Origin: Methylomonas methanica MC09
GTDB lineage: Bacteria > Pseudomonadota > Gammaproteobacteria > Methylococcales > Methylomonadaceae
Length of the DNA: 64,000 nt
NCBI RefSeq assembly: GCF_000214665.1
Contig: NC_015572.1
Span: 1,426,001 to 1,490,000, forward strand
Direction: 5' to 3'
The notes beneath the pieces were generated by a model. It was not told the DNA's origin and ran no database searches. It worked only from the letters and a program-made list of their open reading frames with translations. Below, in pieces: positions 17,493 to 26,344 of this stretch; positions within the stretch are counted from its first letter, which is position 1; every line of letters starts with the position of its first letter. Both the position numbers and the translations under genes were made by a program.

Positions 17493-18209
17493 ATGATAGA
17501 TACTAAACTGAAAGCTGTATGGCATAAACTATTTTTATGTGTAATTCTAGTGATTACTACGGGATGTGCTCAGCCGTTACTGGAGGACGTTAAGCAATCC
17601 GCTGATTACACGTACCAAATAGGGCCAGGTGATAGCGTTAACATTTTTGTATGGGGTAATCCAGAGCTTTCGACTTCTGCTGCAGTCAGGCCCGATGGTA
17701 AAATTACAGTTCCTTTGGTTGAGGAGTTGTTAGCAAGCGGAAAAACTCCGTATCAGCTGGCTAGGGATATAGAAGACGTTCTAAAAGTTTACGTTAAAAG
17801 CCCGCAAGTGGTAGTTATGGTTTCGGGTTTTAAGGGGGTAAGCGACCAGCAGATTCGTGTTATTGGCCGTATTGGTGGTGGAAGTTCAGGGTCTTCCTCG
17901 CTTGGTGGAGGCGGCGGTGGGGGCTCGGGTGGGCTCGGAGGGAGCGGCGGACGAGGGGGCGGTGGAATTGGGCGTTATCAAGGTAAATCCATACCTTATG
18001 AAAGAGGTATGACTTTGCTTGATGTGATTATTCAAATTGGCTTAAATCAATATGCTGACGGTAACAGGTCTAGTGTAATCCGCAAGGTGGATGGAGACTT
18101 AAAATCCTACCGAGTGCGAATCGATGACTTAATCGATGATGCTGATTTATCAGCAAACGTATTAATGATGCCTGGCGATATTTTGATTATCCCAGATGCA
18201 TACTTCTAA
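17493..18209 (+). CDS. polysaccharide export lipoprotein, Wza-like (XrtA type)
   Basis: 238 residues from ATG 17493, giving MIDTKLKAVWHKLFLCVILV...TTGC, a clean lipoprotein signal; an earlier ATG at 17448 would add a hydrophobic leader with no ribosome site. The export domain YQIGPGDSVNIFVWGNPELS...VRPDGKITVPLVEEL is the Poly_export fold, and the SLBB-like segment is YERGMTLLDVIIQIGLNQYADGNRS. Between them lies a glycine-rich insert (17874-17972). Forms the outer-membrane channel for EPS. Directly downstream of prsT. Confidence 0.9.
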   Translation: MIDTKLKAVWHKLFLCVILVITTGCAQPLLEDVKQSADYTYQIGPGDSVNIFVWGNPELSTSAAVRPDGKITVPLVEELLASGKTPYQLARDIEDVLKVYVKSPQVVVMVSGFKGVSDQQIRVIGRIGGGSSGSSSLGGGGGGGSGGLGGSGGRGGGGIGRYQGKSIPYERGMTLLDVIIQIGLNQYADGNRSSVIRKVDGDLKSYRVRIDDLIDDADLSANVLMMPGDILIIPDAYF

Positions 18210-18249
18210 TATTTAGCTTGGTTATTTTACATAAAGTGTATTAAATAAT

Positions 18250-19779
18250 ATGCAGCAAGAGTTATCTGAAGTCTATTTCTATTTAAAAGGCACCCTCAAA
18301 TATAAAAGATTGGCCATTTTATTAGCCTTATTGGTATGTATATGTGGCTGGTCATTTGTATTTTCGATGCCTGATAAGTTCGAATCAAAAGCTAAGGTCC
18401 ACATTGACTCATCCACGGTGATTAGGCCATTGATGCGAGGGATGGTCATAGAGCCTGATGTTTCTGCTTTAATTAGGATTATTCAACAATTAATGTTTAC
18501 TAGGCCCAACCTAGAGAAGATTATAGAGTTATCTCATTTGAAAGCGGAAAAAACAGGGGAGATTGTCAGCAGCGAATTTATCGATAAGTTGAAGAAGGAT
18601 ATTACTATTTCCGGAGCTCGAGACCGGGATATTTTCGATATTGGTTATTCGTCAACTGATCCTGAGGCAGCCAAAAGCGTGGTTCAAGCAGTTCTTACCG
18701 TGTTTTCAGAGCAAGCTCAAGGTAAGGCGATGGCTGACGCAAGCGATGCCCAGCATTTCATAGAACAACAAATAAGAGATTATGAAATAAGGTTACAGGA
18801 AGCTGAGAAAGCAAAGGAGGATTTTAAGAGAGCTAATATGGATTATCTTGCAGGCGAATCCGATCAGTTCCAATTGTTAAATCAATTAAAGGAGCAGCTG
18901 CATACGGCGACGGCAGGCCAGGATCAGGCTATTGCGAGAAGAAATGTGCTGGGCGAGCAGTTGAAAAATATTCAGGACTCTGATGAGGATTGGGGGATCA
19001 CTAATATATCCGAAGAGATTTCTGCCGAAGATTCGCGAATTTCTTCTTTAAACGATAAGAAAGTCGAAATGCTGATTAAATATACGGAAAACCATCCGGA
19101 AATATTGGCAATCGATAGATTGATAGCGTCTTTGAAAGAGCAAAAAGAGCGAAATAAGAAGGATGCTGTTCTGGAAACTGATTGGATTGGGCCTCAAAAA
19201 ATGTCTAACCCTTATGTTCAAACTTTAAAGAGTGCATACGATAATTCTGAAGCGGAAGTGGCTTCGATTCAAGCCTTAATAGATTCAATAAAGTCAAGGA
19301 TAAGTTCCATTGAGCGTGGTCTGAACGAAAGGCTTGCCATTGAAACCGAGATGAAAAATCTTAATCGGGATTATGAAACCATAAACGGCAAGTATTCTGA
19401 GTTACTAGAGAGGCGGGAGCAGGCACACATTACCGAGCGAGTGGACGACCAAACTTCCCGTCTAAAATTTAAAATAGCCGATCCGCCTACCAAGCCCAGT
19501 AAACCATCATCTCCAAATAGAATTCTTTTCTATTCACTAATTTTGGTGGGTGGATTTGTTGTAGGCTTCGGTGTCGCATTTTTGATTTATTTTATTCGGC
19601 CCGTTTATATGTCGAGCCGGCAAGTGAGAGTGGTTACCGGGTTGCCATCTTTAGGCAGCGTATCTTTAACAAGCGTTGGAATTAATAGGGAAAAAAGCAT
19701 AGATTGGTTATTATTAATTACAATTACGTTAATAATATTAGGATATATTGGGGTCATGTTATTTGATTTTTTCAAATAA
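18250..19779 (+). CDS. EPS chain-length determinant, Wzz/GNVR (XrtA type)
   Basis: 509 residues. Transmembrane helix at about 22-38 (LAILLALLVCICGWSFVFS), a long periplasmic coiled-coil region (residues 150-400, for example IRDYEIRLQEAEKAKEDFKRA), the PPTKPSKPSSPNR segment typical before the second helix, and a hydrophobic C-terminus with two more segments. The kinase is a separate gene 15 bp downstream, as in gammaproteobacterial XrtA loci. Sets polymer length together with the tyrosine kinase. Confidence 0.9.
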   Translation: MQQELSEVYFYLKGTLKYKRLAILLALLVCICGWSFVFSMPDKFESKAKVHIDSSTVIRPLMRGMVIEPDVSALIRIIQQLMFTRPNLEKIIELSHLKAEKTGEIVSSEFIDKLKKDITISGARDRDIFDIGYSSTDPEAAKSVVQAVLTVFSEQAQGKAMADASDAQHFIEQQIRDYEIRLQEAEKAKEDFKRANMDYLAGESDQFQLLNQLKEQLHTATAGQDQAIARRNVLGEQLKNIQDSDEDWGITNISEEISAEDSRISSLNDKKVEMLIKYTENHPEILAIDRLIASLKEQKERNKKDAVLETDWIGPQKMSNPYVQTLKSAYDNSEAEVASIQALIDSIKSRISSIERGLNERLAIETEMKNLNRDYETINGKYSELLERREQAHITERVDDQTSRLKFKIADPPTKPSKPSSPNRILFYSLILVGGFVVGFGVAFLIYFIRPVYMSSRQVRVVTGLPSLGSVSLTSVGINREKSIDWLLLITITLIILGYIGVMLFDFFK

Positions 19780-19794
19780 TAATAGGTAAATCTG

Positions 19795-20688
19795 ATGAGT
19801 ATCATTGAAAACGCTTTAAAAAAAGCAAGTAACCAAGGCTTGACAGAGAAAAATAAGTCAGGTGATTTTGTTAAAAAACATGAGGACTTGAATGTTTTCG
19901 ATGGAAATGACAGTTATAATGCCGCTGTCGAAGATGATTTAATTATCCCTCAGGACAATCAAGTTGTCATAAATTGGGAAACGTTAGCGGCTGAAGGTTT
20001 TATCGATCACAATGATACTAAATCACAATTGGCTGAGGAGTTTAGAGTCATTAAACGGCCTTTGGTAAATAATATCCAAGGTGGGGAAGCGAATGGGATT
20101 TCTCGTCCGAATTTGATCTTAATTTGTAGTAGTCTTCCTGGTGAGGGAAAAACGTTTATATCAATAAACTTGGCCTTGAGCATAGCTAATGAGTTGGATA
20201 AAAGTGTTTTATTAATTGATGCGGATGTGGAACGGCCTACAGTGTCGAGGCAGTTGGGTATTAAGCAATCGCCTGGGCTAATAGAGTATCTTGAAAACGA
20301 TAAGATTAATTTCTCAGATATTTTATTGAAAACTGACTTATCGAATCTTAACGTCATACCGGCGGGTAAACGGCATAAGTATTCGACTGAGTTATTGTCC
20401 AGCCAGAGAATGTATCTGTTTGCTGAAGAAGTTAGCAGGCGCTATAAAGATAGGGTCGTGATTTTTGATTCGCCGCCTTTGTTAGTGGCCACCCAGGCTC
20501 AGATCCTTGCTGAATTAGTTGGGCAGGTTGTCTTAGTGATTGCAGCGGAAGAGACGCCTCAAAACGTTGTAAACGAGTCGATTTCCAAGTTAGCGAACTG
20601 CGATGTGGTTATGACGCTTTTAAACAAAACCAAAAAGGAGATTGATCTATACGGATATAACTACGGCTATGGTAAATATGGACATTGA
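19795..20688 (+). CDS. EPS/PEP-CTERM locus tyrosine autokinase (BY-kinase)
   Basis: 297 residues. Begins MSIIENALKKA, a signature of this kinase family. Walker A SLPGEGKT (113-120), Walker A' LLIDADVERP (139-148), Walker B RVVIFDSPP, and a C-terminal tyrosine cluster with five Tyr in DLYGYNYGYGKYGH, the autophosphorylation tail. Works with the chain-length protein just upstream to control polymerisation and export. The 3' end overlaps the next gene by about 20 bp. Confidence 0.92.
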   Translation: MSIIENALKKASNQGLTEKNKSGDFVKKHEDLNVFDGNDSYNAAVEDDLIIPQDNQVVINWETLAAEGFIDHNDTKSQLAEEFRVIKRPLVNNIQGGEANGISRPNLILICSSLPGEGKTFISINLALSIANELDKSVLLIDADVERPTVSRQLGIKQSPGLIEYLENDKINFSDILLKTDLSNLNVIPAGKRHKYSTELLSSQRMYLFAEEVSRRYKDRVVIFDSPPLLVATQAQILAELVGQVVLVIAAEETPQNVVNESISKLANCDVVMTLLNKTKKEIDLYGYNYGYGKYGH

Positions 20689-22273
20689 TAAAAATGGCTT
20701 TAAATTGTTTAAGATAACATGTAAGTTATTTGCAATTTTATTGACATATGAATTCTTGTTTTCAGCGAATGTTTTAGCTTTCGAGTGGCGGATTCGCCCA
20801 AATCTTTCGATGAGCGAAGTATTTTCTGATAATTTAGCTTTGTCCGATAACGCAAAAAAAAGCGGATTTGTTTCCGAAGTCTCTCCCGGTATTTCAGCAT
20901 ATGGCTCCTCACCATGGAGTAATTTTAATTTAAACTACAGGATGCAAGGGCTTTATAATGCTGGAGGAAGCGATGCATTTGATATTAATCATCAGTTGCA
21001 AATGAATTCCTTGTATCAAGCTGTACGAAATACTCTTTTTTTACAAACGAGTAGCTCCATCAGTCAACAAAATATTAGTAATACCTTTATCACCACAGAT
21101 AATTTAACTGGCAATAGCGGTCGAGTCGAAGCTAAGAACTTCAGCATCTCACCGTATTGGACGCCTCATTTCGGTCAATATGCCAATGGTATGCTTAAAG
21201 TCGGGTACCAAAAATCCACCTTCGATAATGCGAATTCAAATACCACCTCTGCTTCTTTATTGAATCAAATATCTGATACCGAGTCTTTTTCAAGACAAGC
21301 CAGATTATCGAGCGGCAGCAAATTTAATACTGTCAGATGGAACCTGAACTATTCATCTCAGGATCAAAACCGTGTTGACGCGAATGACGTTCGCTTTGAA
21401 CAGTACGCTGGGAATTTGCGCTATTATTTTAATCGTAAATATAATGTTTTTGTTAATGCCGGTTATGAGAATAATGATTTCCAAACTGCGTCAAATAACA
21501 TTAATAACGGTTTCTTTTATACGTTTGGCGCGCAATGGAATCCTAGTATGTTTTATTCCCTCGAGGCAGGCTACGGCAATAATAAGCATGTTGCTGTGCG
21601 TGTTAACCCATCCGCAAATTTTTCAGCATTTATTACTTATCGAAACAAAGACGTCGGACTTAATACCGGTAGCTCATGGGATGCTAATTTACGTTACCGC
21701 GTCAAACAAGCAGCAGTTAATTTCACCTATTCTCAAGATACAACAACAGTACAGCAGGTTTTAGCTGATCAACAAATATTCGCGGATCTTACAGGAGGGG
21801 CTGTATCTAGTAATACGGGTCAACAGCTTCTTTTACTTAATCCAAATCTGCCTAACTTAACCTTAGGCAACGATGTAATTATCAGCAAAAACGCTAAATT
21901 ATCGTTTACGTTTCAAACAGGGAAAAGTTTCTATAACGCATCTTTATACAATACTCGAAGAAATTACGAGCCGAGTCTTGTTGAAGACAATGTTTATGGA
22001 GCGTCCGCGAGTTGGCGGTGGCAATTCGATCCTCGGTTGAATTTTTATTTGAGACCTAATTGGCAATCCACGGATAGCGGTGGCGCGTCAACTGTGAATA
22101 GTCAGCGCTATGACGTGGCTATGGGATTAACTCGCGGAATACCTATTAATTTAGGTCGTCCTTTGTTAATGAATACCAGTATAGAGTTCCGACATATTAA
22201 ACAACAGTCTGATATCGCTACAAATGATTATACAGAGAATCGCGCAACAGCTAATTTTGCGGTTCGTTTTTAA
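20669..22273 (+). CDS. PEP-CTERM-associated outer-membrane beta-barrel protein
   Basis: About 534 residues. A signal peptide (IDKNGFKLFKITCKLF...NVLAFEW) is followed by a repeated amphipathic beta pattern with Asn/Ser/Tyr-rich turns and a C-terminal Phe (TANFAVRF), as in outer-membrane barrels. This is the uncharacterised TIGR03016-like protein of XrtA loci. Starts possible at ATG 20669 or 20678; both overlap the kinase gene. Probably an EPS secretion porin working beside the Wza-like protein. Confidence 0.82.
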   Translation: MVNMDIDKNGFKLFKITCKLFAILLTYEFLFSANVLAFEWRIRPNLSMSEVFSDNLALSDNAKKSGFVSEVSPGISAYGSSPWSNFNLNYRMQGLYNAGGSDAFDINHQLQMNSLYQAVRNTLFLQTSSSISQQNISNTFITTDNLTGNSGRVEAKNFSISPYWTPHFGQYANGMLKVGYQKSTFDNANSNTTSASLLNQISDTESFSRQARLSSGSKFNTVRWNLNYSSQDQNRVDANDVRFEQYAGNLRYYFNRKYNVFVNAGYENNDFQTASNNINNGFFYTFGAQWNPSMFYSLEAGYGNNKHVAVRVNPSANFSAFITYRNKDVGLNTGSSWDANLRYRVKQAAVNFTYSQDTTTVQQVLADQQIFADLTGGAVSSNTGQQLLLLNPNLPNLTLGNDVIISKNAKLSFTFQTGKSFYNASLYNTRRNYEPSLVEDNVYGASASWRWQFDPRLNFYLRPNWQSTDSGGASTVNSQRYDVAMGLTRGIPINLGRPLLMNTSIEFRHIKQQSDIATNDYTENRATANFAVRF

Positions 22274-22290
22274 ATATTCACTTAAAACTT

Positions 22291-23316
22291 ATGTACGACG
22301 GATTTTATAACTTAAGTCAAAAACCCTTTCAATTAAGCGCTGACCCGGATTTCTTTTTTCAAAGTTCTGTGCATAAAAGAGCTTTGGCTTATATGCAATA
22401 CGGCTTGACACAAGGTGAAGGGTTTGTGCTGGTGACCGGTTCTCCAGGTACCGGTAAAACCATGCTGGTTAAAAGTTTGGTTAAAAATCTGAATAAAGAT
22501 AAATTATTGATCGGTGTGATGATGACTTCTCAAGTCGGACCGGAGGATACGTTAAGGCTTATAGCTTCAACGTTCGGTTTTCAATATTTACATAACGACA
22601 AGGCGAGTCTATTAAATAGCTTTGAAAAATTTATTATCGAAAAAGCCAGAGAAGGGCGACGTTTATTATTAATTATTGATGAAGCACAGAATTTACCCAA
22701 GCAATCTTTGGAAGAATTGCGAATGTTGACTAACCTGGATGTCAACGGTACTCCGGTTTTTCAAGTGTTTCTGGTTGGTCAACCGGAGTTAAAACGTACT
22801 ATTTACGCCACGGATATGGAGCAATTAAAACAGCGCATCGTTTCTACGTTTCATCTGGACCCGCTGGATGAGGAGGAAACTAAGGAGTATATTTTATTTC
22901 GATTGCAAACCGCTGGCTGGCAAGGTAAGCCGGAGTTTGATCCTAATGTTTTTTCGGATATTCACGATTTTTCCGCTGGTACACCCCGACGTATTAACTC
23001 TTTGTGCGATCGATTGTTATTATTCGGCTATTTGGAAGAGTTAAGCGTTTTAGATAGCCAAGCGGTGGAAAAGGTTATTTCCGAAGTAAATGAAGAAATG
23101 AAGCTGGAAGATCGTGAAGAACAAGCCGCGTCATCTACTAAATCGGCGGTTCGTTATTCGGATGCCGAAGCTGGATCGTTGGAAGAGCGTTTGCAGCGTG
23201 TGGAGGATGAGGTGCTTAATCTTCACAATATTGCTAACAAAGAAAAGGCCTTACTTAGAAAAGCAATTTTAATTCAGCTCGATATGGATACGGTTTATGA
23301 CAGCGGTAAAAAATAA
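22291..23316 (+). CDS. PEP-CTERM locus ExeA-type AAA ATPase
   Basis: 341 residues. MYDGFYNLSQKPFQLSADPDFFF is the typical opening of ExeA/GspA-type ATPases. Walker A GSPGTGKT (50-57), Walker B LLLIIDEAQNL (about 128-138), sensor VFLVGQPEL. A short helical tail (SLEERLQRVEDEVLNLHNIA) replaces the periplasmic domain. Cytoplasmic motor or regulator for export. The stop overlaps wecB by 20 bp. Confidence 0.88.
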   Translation: MYDGFYNLSQKPFQLSADPDFFFQSSVHKRALAYMQYGLTQGEGFVLVTGSPGTGKTMLVKSLVKNLNKDKLLIGVMMTSQVGPEDTLRLIASTFGFQYLHNDKASLLNSFEKFIIEKAREGRRLLLIIDEAQNLPKQSLEELRMLTNLDVNGTPVFQVFLVGQPELKRTIYATDMEQLKQRIVSTFHLDPLDEEETKEYILFRLQTAGWQGKPEFDPNVFSDIHDFSAGTPRRINSLCDRLLLFGYLEELSVLDSQAVEKVISEVNEEMKLEDREEQAASSTKSAVRYSDAEAGSLEERLQRVEDEVLNLHNIANKEKALLRKAILIQLDMDTVYDSGKK

Positions 23317-24448
23317 CGCTACTCGGCCGCAAGTGTTGGTATGCGTGGTCGGTGCCCGGCCCAATTTTATGAAAATGGCCCCTATTATGCGGGCATTACA
23401 AGATGTCAGCCATTTAATAAAGCCTTATTTGGTCCATACCGGGCAGCATTACGATCAAGCCATGAAGCATACTTTTTTTCAACAACTGGGTATCCCTGAG
23501 CCGGATAGGGATTTAGGTGTTGGATCGGGTACTCATGCAGTGCAGACCGCCAATATTATGCTTAATTTCGAGCCGGTCCTTGACGAAGTTAATCCGTTTG
23601 CGGTGCTGGTGGTAGGCGACGTCAATTCCACTATTGCGTGTGGATTAGTGGCTGTGAAAAAGCAGATTCCATTAATACATGTAGAGGCTGGCTTGCGCAG
23701 CTATGACCGGGAAATGCCGGAGGAAATTAATAGGATTCTAACCGATCAATTGTCCGATTTGTTATTAACCACGGAAAGGGCCGCGGAAAAAAATTTACTG
23801 AAAGAAGGTATATCCGCGGACAGAATATGCTTTACCGGAAATGTAATGATTGATAGTTTACTGAATAACTGTAAGCAAGCATCGCCATTGCAAAAAACGC
23901 TTGATAATTACGCGTGCACGCAAACGGTTTCGGAAAACGAGTATGCCCTACTTACTTTACATCGGCCGTCAAATGTCGACGATCAATCCACGCTAGTACG
24001 CCTTGTTAATGTTGTTTCCGATTTGAGCAAGAAATTGCCGGTCATTTTTCCTGTTCACCCTCGGACGCAACAAAAGATCAGTCAGACAGGTTTGTTAGCT
24101 GAATTGCACGAGCAGCGGGTCATTCTTTTACCGCCGGTTAGTTATCTGGAAATGTTGGGATTGATGCGGTCTGCCAAGTTGGTATTGACCGATTCTGGAG
24201 GCTTACAGGAAGAAACCACCGCATTGGGCGTGCCGTGCGTGACTTTGCGCGAAAACACCGAGCGACCCATCACAGTTACAGAGGGCACCAACACGATTGT
24301 GGGCACTGACCCGATAAAGATTATGCAATGTGTTGATGAGATACTAAGCAGCGGAGGTAAAAGTGGACGTGTGCCGGAGTACTGGGATGGATTGGCCGCG
24401 CAACGCATTGTGGCGGAAATTGTTCGTCGATACCTTCCGGGAAACTGA
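23297..24448 (+). CDS. wecB: UDP-N-acetylglucosamine 2-epimerase
   Basis: 383 residues covering the whole GT-B-like epimerase: VVGARPNFMKMAPIMRAL at the N-terminus, LVHTGQHYD, VEAGLRSYDREMPEEINR and VLTDSGGLQEE...LRENTERP near the C-terminus. Converts UDP-GlcNAc to UDP-ManNAc, so ManNAc or ManNAcA is a likely EPS component, though no dehydrogenase (wecC) is in the window. The start inside the previous gene suggests coupling. Confidence 0.92.
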   Translation: MTAVKNNATRPQVLVCVVGARPNFMKMAPIMRALQDVSHLIKPYLVHTGQHYDQAMKHTFFQQLGIPEPDRDLGVGSGTHAVQTANIMLNFEPVLDEVNPFAVLVVGDVNSTIACGLVAVKKQIPLIHVEAGLRSYDREMPEEINRILTDQLSDLLLTTERAAEKNLLKEGISADRICFTGNVMIDSLLNNCKQASPLQKTLDNYACTQTVSENEYALLTLHRPSNVDDQSTLVRLVNVVSDLSKKLPVIFPVHPRTQQKISQTGLLAELHEQRVILLPPVSYLEMLGLMRSAKLVLTDSGGLQEETTALGVPCVTLRENTERPITVTEGTNTIVGTDPIKIMQCVDEILSSGGKSGRVPEYWDGLAAQRIVAEIVRRYLPGN

Positions 24449-24454
24449 GTTTTT

Positions 24455-25321
24455 ATGGGGCAGCACGTGATCACTAATGCCATGACGGTTGACGTGGAGG
24501 ATTATTTTCAGGTCTCGGCGTTTGAAAAACATATTGAAAAGTCGCAGTGGGATATCTTGCAGCATCGGGTGGTAGACAATACTAACCGTATTCTGGATTT
24601 ATTTGCCCGACATCAGGTCAGGGTCACTTTTTTTACGTTGGGCTGGGTGGCAGAGCGATATCCTGAATTGATTCGACGTATCGTTGCTGAAGGTCATGAA
24701 TTGGCGTCACACGGATACGAACATATTCGTGTGACCGAGCAATCGCCAGAACAATTTCGCGCCGATATTAGAAAAACCAAGCAGCTGTTGGAAGATGTTT
24801 CCGGGCAAGCGGTTATCGGCTACCGCGCCGCCAGTTACTCGATAGGCGCCAAGAATCTTTGGGCTTTAGAGGTTTTGGAAGAAGAAGGACATCTTTATAG
24901 TTCCAGCATTTATCCTGTCAAGCATGACTTATACGGTATGCCATCCGCGCCACGATTCGCTTTCCGCCCGGAAAATACCCGAAACTTACTTGAGCTGCCG
25001 ATTACTACGTTAAAGATTTTCGATAAAAATATCCCCTGTGGCGGAGGCGGTTTTTTTCGCTTATATCCTTACTTGTTTTCCAGGGCGGCTTACCAATATC
25101 TCAATTCCGTGGAGAAGCAAGCGGGTATTTTTTATTTCCATCCATGGGAAATAGACCCGCAACAGCCTCGCCAGCAAAATTTACCGCTTAAATCGAGATT
25201 TAGGCATTATTTGAATTTAAGCCGGGTAGAAAATCGCCTCAACAACTTATTAAACGATTTTGCCTGGGATACCATGCAAAATGTTTTTTTAAGCAAACCA
25301 CTTGCAAAAACCTCATCATGA
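24455..25321 (+). CDS. PEP-CTERM locus polysaccharide deacetylase (NodB fold)
   Basis: 288 residues. AMTVDVEDYFQVSAFE gives the catalytic D-x-D-like start, ELASHGYEHIRV supplies the metal-binding H-x-x-x-H, and GYRAASYSIG and FYFHPWEID complete the NodB core. No signal peptide, as in XrtA-locus members. Probably de-N-acetylates a lipid-linked or nascent sugar. Starts 7 bp after wecB; its stop overlaps the FemAB gene as ATGA. Confidence 0.9.
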   Translation: MGQHVITNAMTVDVEDYFQVSAFEKHIEKSQWDILQHRVVDNTNRILDLFARHQVRVTFFTLGWVAERYPELIRRIVAEGHELASHGYEHIRVTEQSPEQFRADIRKTKQLLEDVSGQAVIGYRAASYSIGAKNLWALEVLEEEGHLYSSSIYPVKHDLYGMPSAPRFAFRPENTRNLLELPITTLKIFDKNIPCGGGGFFRLYPYLFSRAAYQYLNSVEKQAGIFYFHPWEIDPQQPRQQNLPLKSRFRHYLNLSRVENRLNNLLNDFAWDTMQNVFLSKPLAKTSS

Positions 25322-26337
25322 TCAAATTACTTGAACCGGCTGACTACCAGCGTTGGGATAACTATGTCAAAGCATCCGACTCAGCCAGTTTTTTTCATCT
25401 TTCGGCTTGGCAGCAGGTTATACAACAGGCTTTTTCGCATAAAACCTATTACTACTTCGCTGAACAAGAAGGTCAAATTACCGGTGTTTTACCGCTGGTG
25501 CATATCAAAAGTTTGTTGTTTGGAAACACGCTTATTTCCAATGCGTTTTGCGTATACGGGGGCATAGCTGCCAGCAATGAACAGGCATTCGCCGCTTTGC
25601 AAAGTCAGGCGCAACAATTGGCGCGTGAATTAGGGGTCGATTGTCTGGAAATGCGTAACCGTCGGCAACAGCATCCGGATTGGCCGCATAAGCAACTCTA
25701 TGTCACATTTAGAAAAAATCTGGAAAGCGACCATGAAAAAAATCTGGCCGCTATTCCGCGTAAACAGCGGGCCATGGTGCGCGCTGGTATCAAAGCCGGT
25801 TTGACAAGCGTAGTTGATCAGTCGATCGATCGTTTTTATCAGGCTTATTCGGAAAGTGTTAGAAACTTAGGGACGCCGGTTTTTCCGAAGCGTTATTTTC
25901 AAGTTTTGAAATCAGTTTTTGGCGACGATTGCGAAGTTTTGGTTATTGAGCATGAGGGACGCTTAGTGGCCGGCGCTATGAGTTTTTATTACAAGGACGA
26001 AGTATTACCTTATTACGGAGGCGGTACCGACTTGGCCCGTGATTTGAAAGGTAATGACTTCATGTATTGGGAAGTCATGCGTCGTGCGGTTGATAAGGGG
26101 TGTAACGTTTTCGATTATGGCCGGAGCAAGGAAGGTACAGGCTCTTATCGGTTTAAAAAGCATTGGGGCTTCGAGCCGGAACCGTTGTTCTATGAAATCG
26201 ATTTGGTTAAGGCTCAGCAAATTCCGGAGATCAATCCGCTTAACCCTAAGTATCAATTATTTATTGCGGCTTGGAAACGTTTGCCATTGCCGGTAAGTCA
26301 ACTTGTCGGCCCTTGGTTGGCTAAAGATTTGGGGTGA
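25318..26337 (+). CDS. FemAB-like GNAT protein, XrtA/PEP-CTERM system
   Basis: 339 residues, tandem GNAT fold. SASFFHLSAWQQVI at the start and GGTDLARDLKGNDFMYWEVMRRAVDKG.NVFDYGRSKEGTGSYRFKKHWGFEPEPLFYE match the FemAB-related family tied to exosortase loci. Likely transfers an aminoacyl or acyl group to an EPS or protein precursor. In many XrtA loci an exosortase follows this gene; here a glycosyltransferase follows after 7 bp. Confidence 0.88.
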   Translation: MIKLLEPADYQRWDNYVKASDSASFFHLSAWQQVIQQAFSHKTYYYFAEQEGQITGVLPLVHIKSLLFGNTLISNAFCVYGGIAASNEQAFAALQSQAQQLARELGVDCLEMRNRRQQHPDWPHKQLYVTFRKNLESDHEKNLAAIPRKQRAMVRAGIKAGLTSVVDQSIDRFYQAYSESVRNLGTPVFPKRYFQVLKSVFGDDCEVLVIEHEGRLVAGAMSFYYKDEVLPYYGGGTDLARDLKGNDFMYWEVMRRAVDKGCNVFDYGRSKEGTGSYRFKKHWGFEPEPLFYEIDLVKAQQIPEINPLNPKYQLFIAAWKRLPLPVSQLVGPWLAKDLG

Positions 26338-26344
26338 TTCGATT

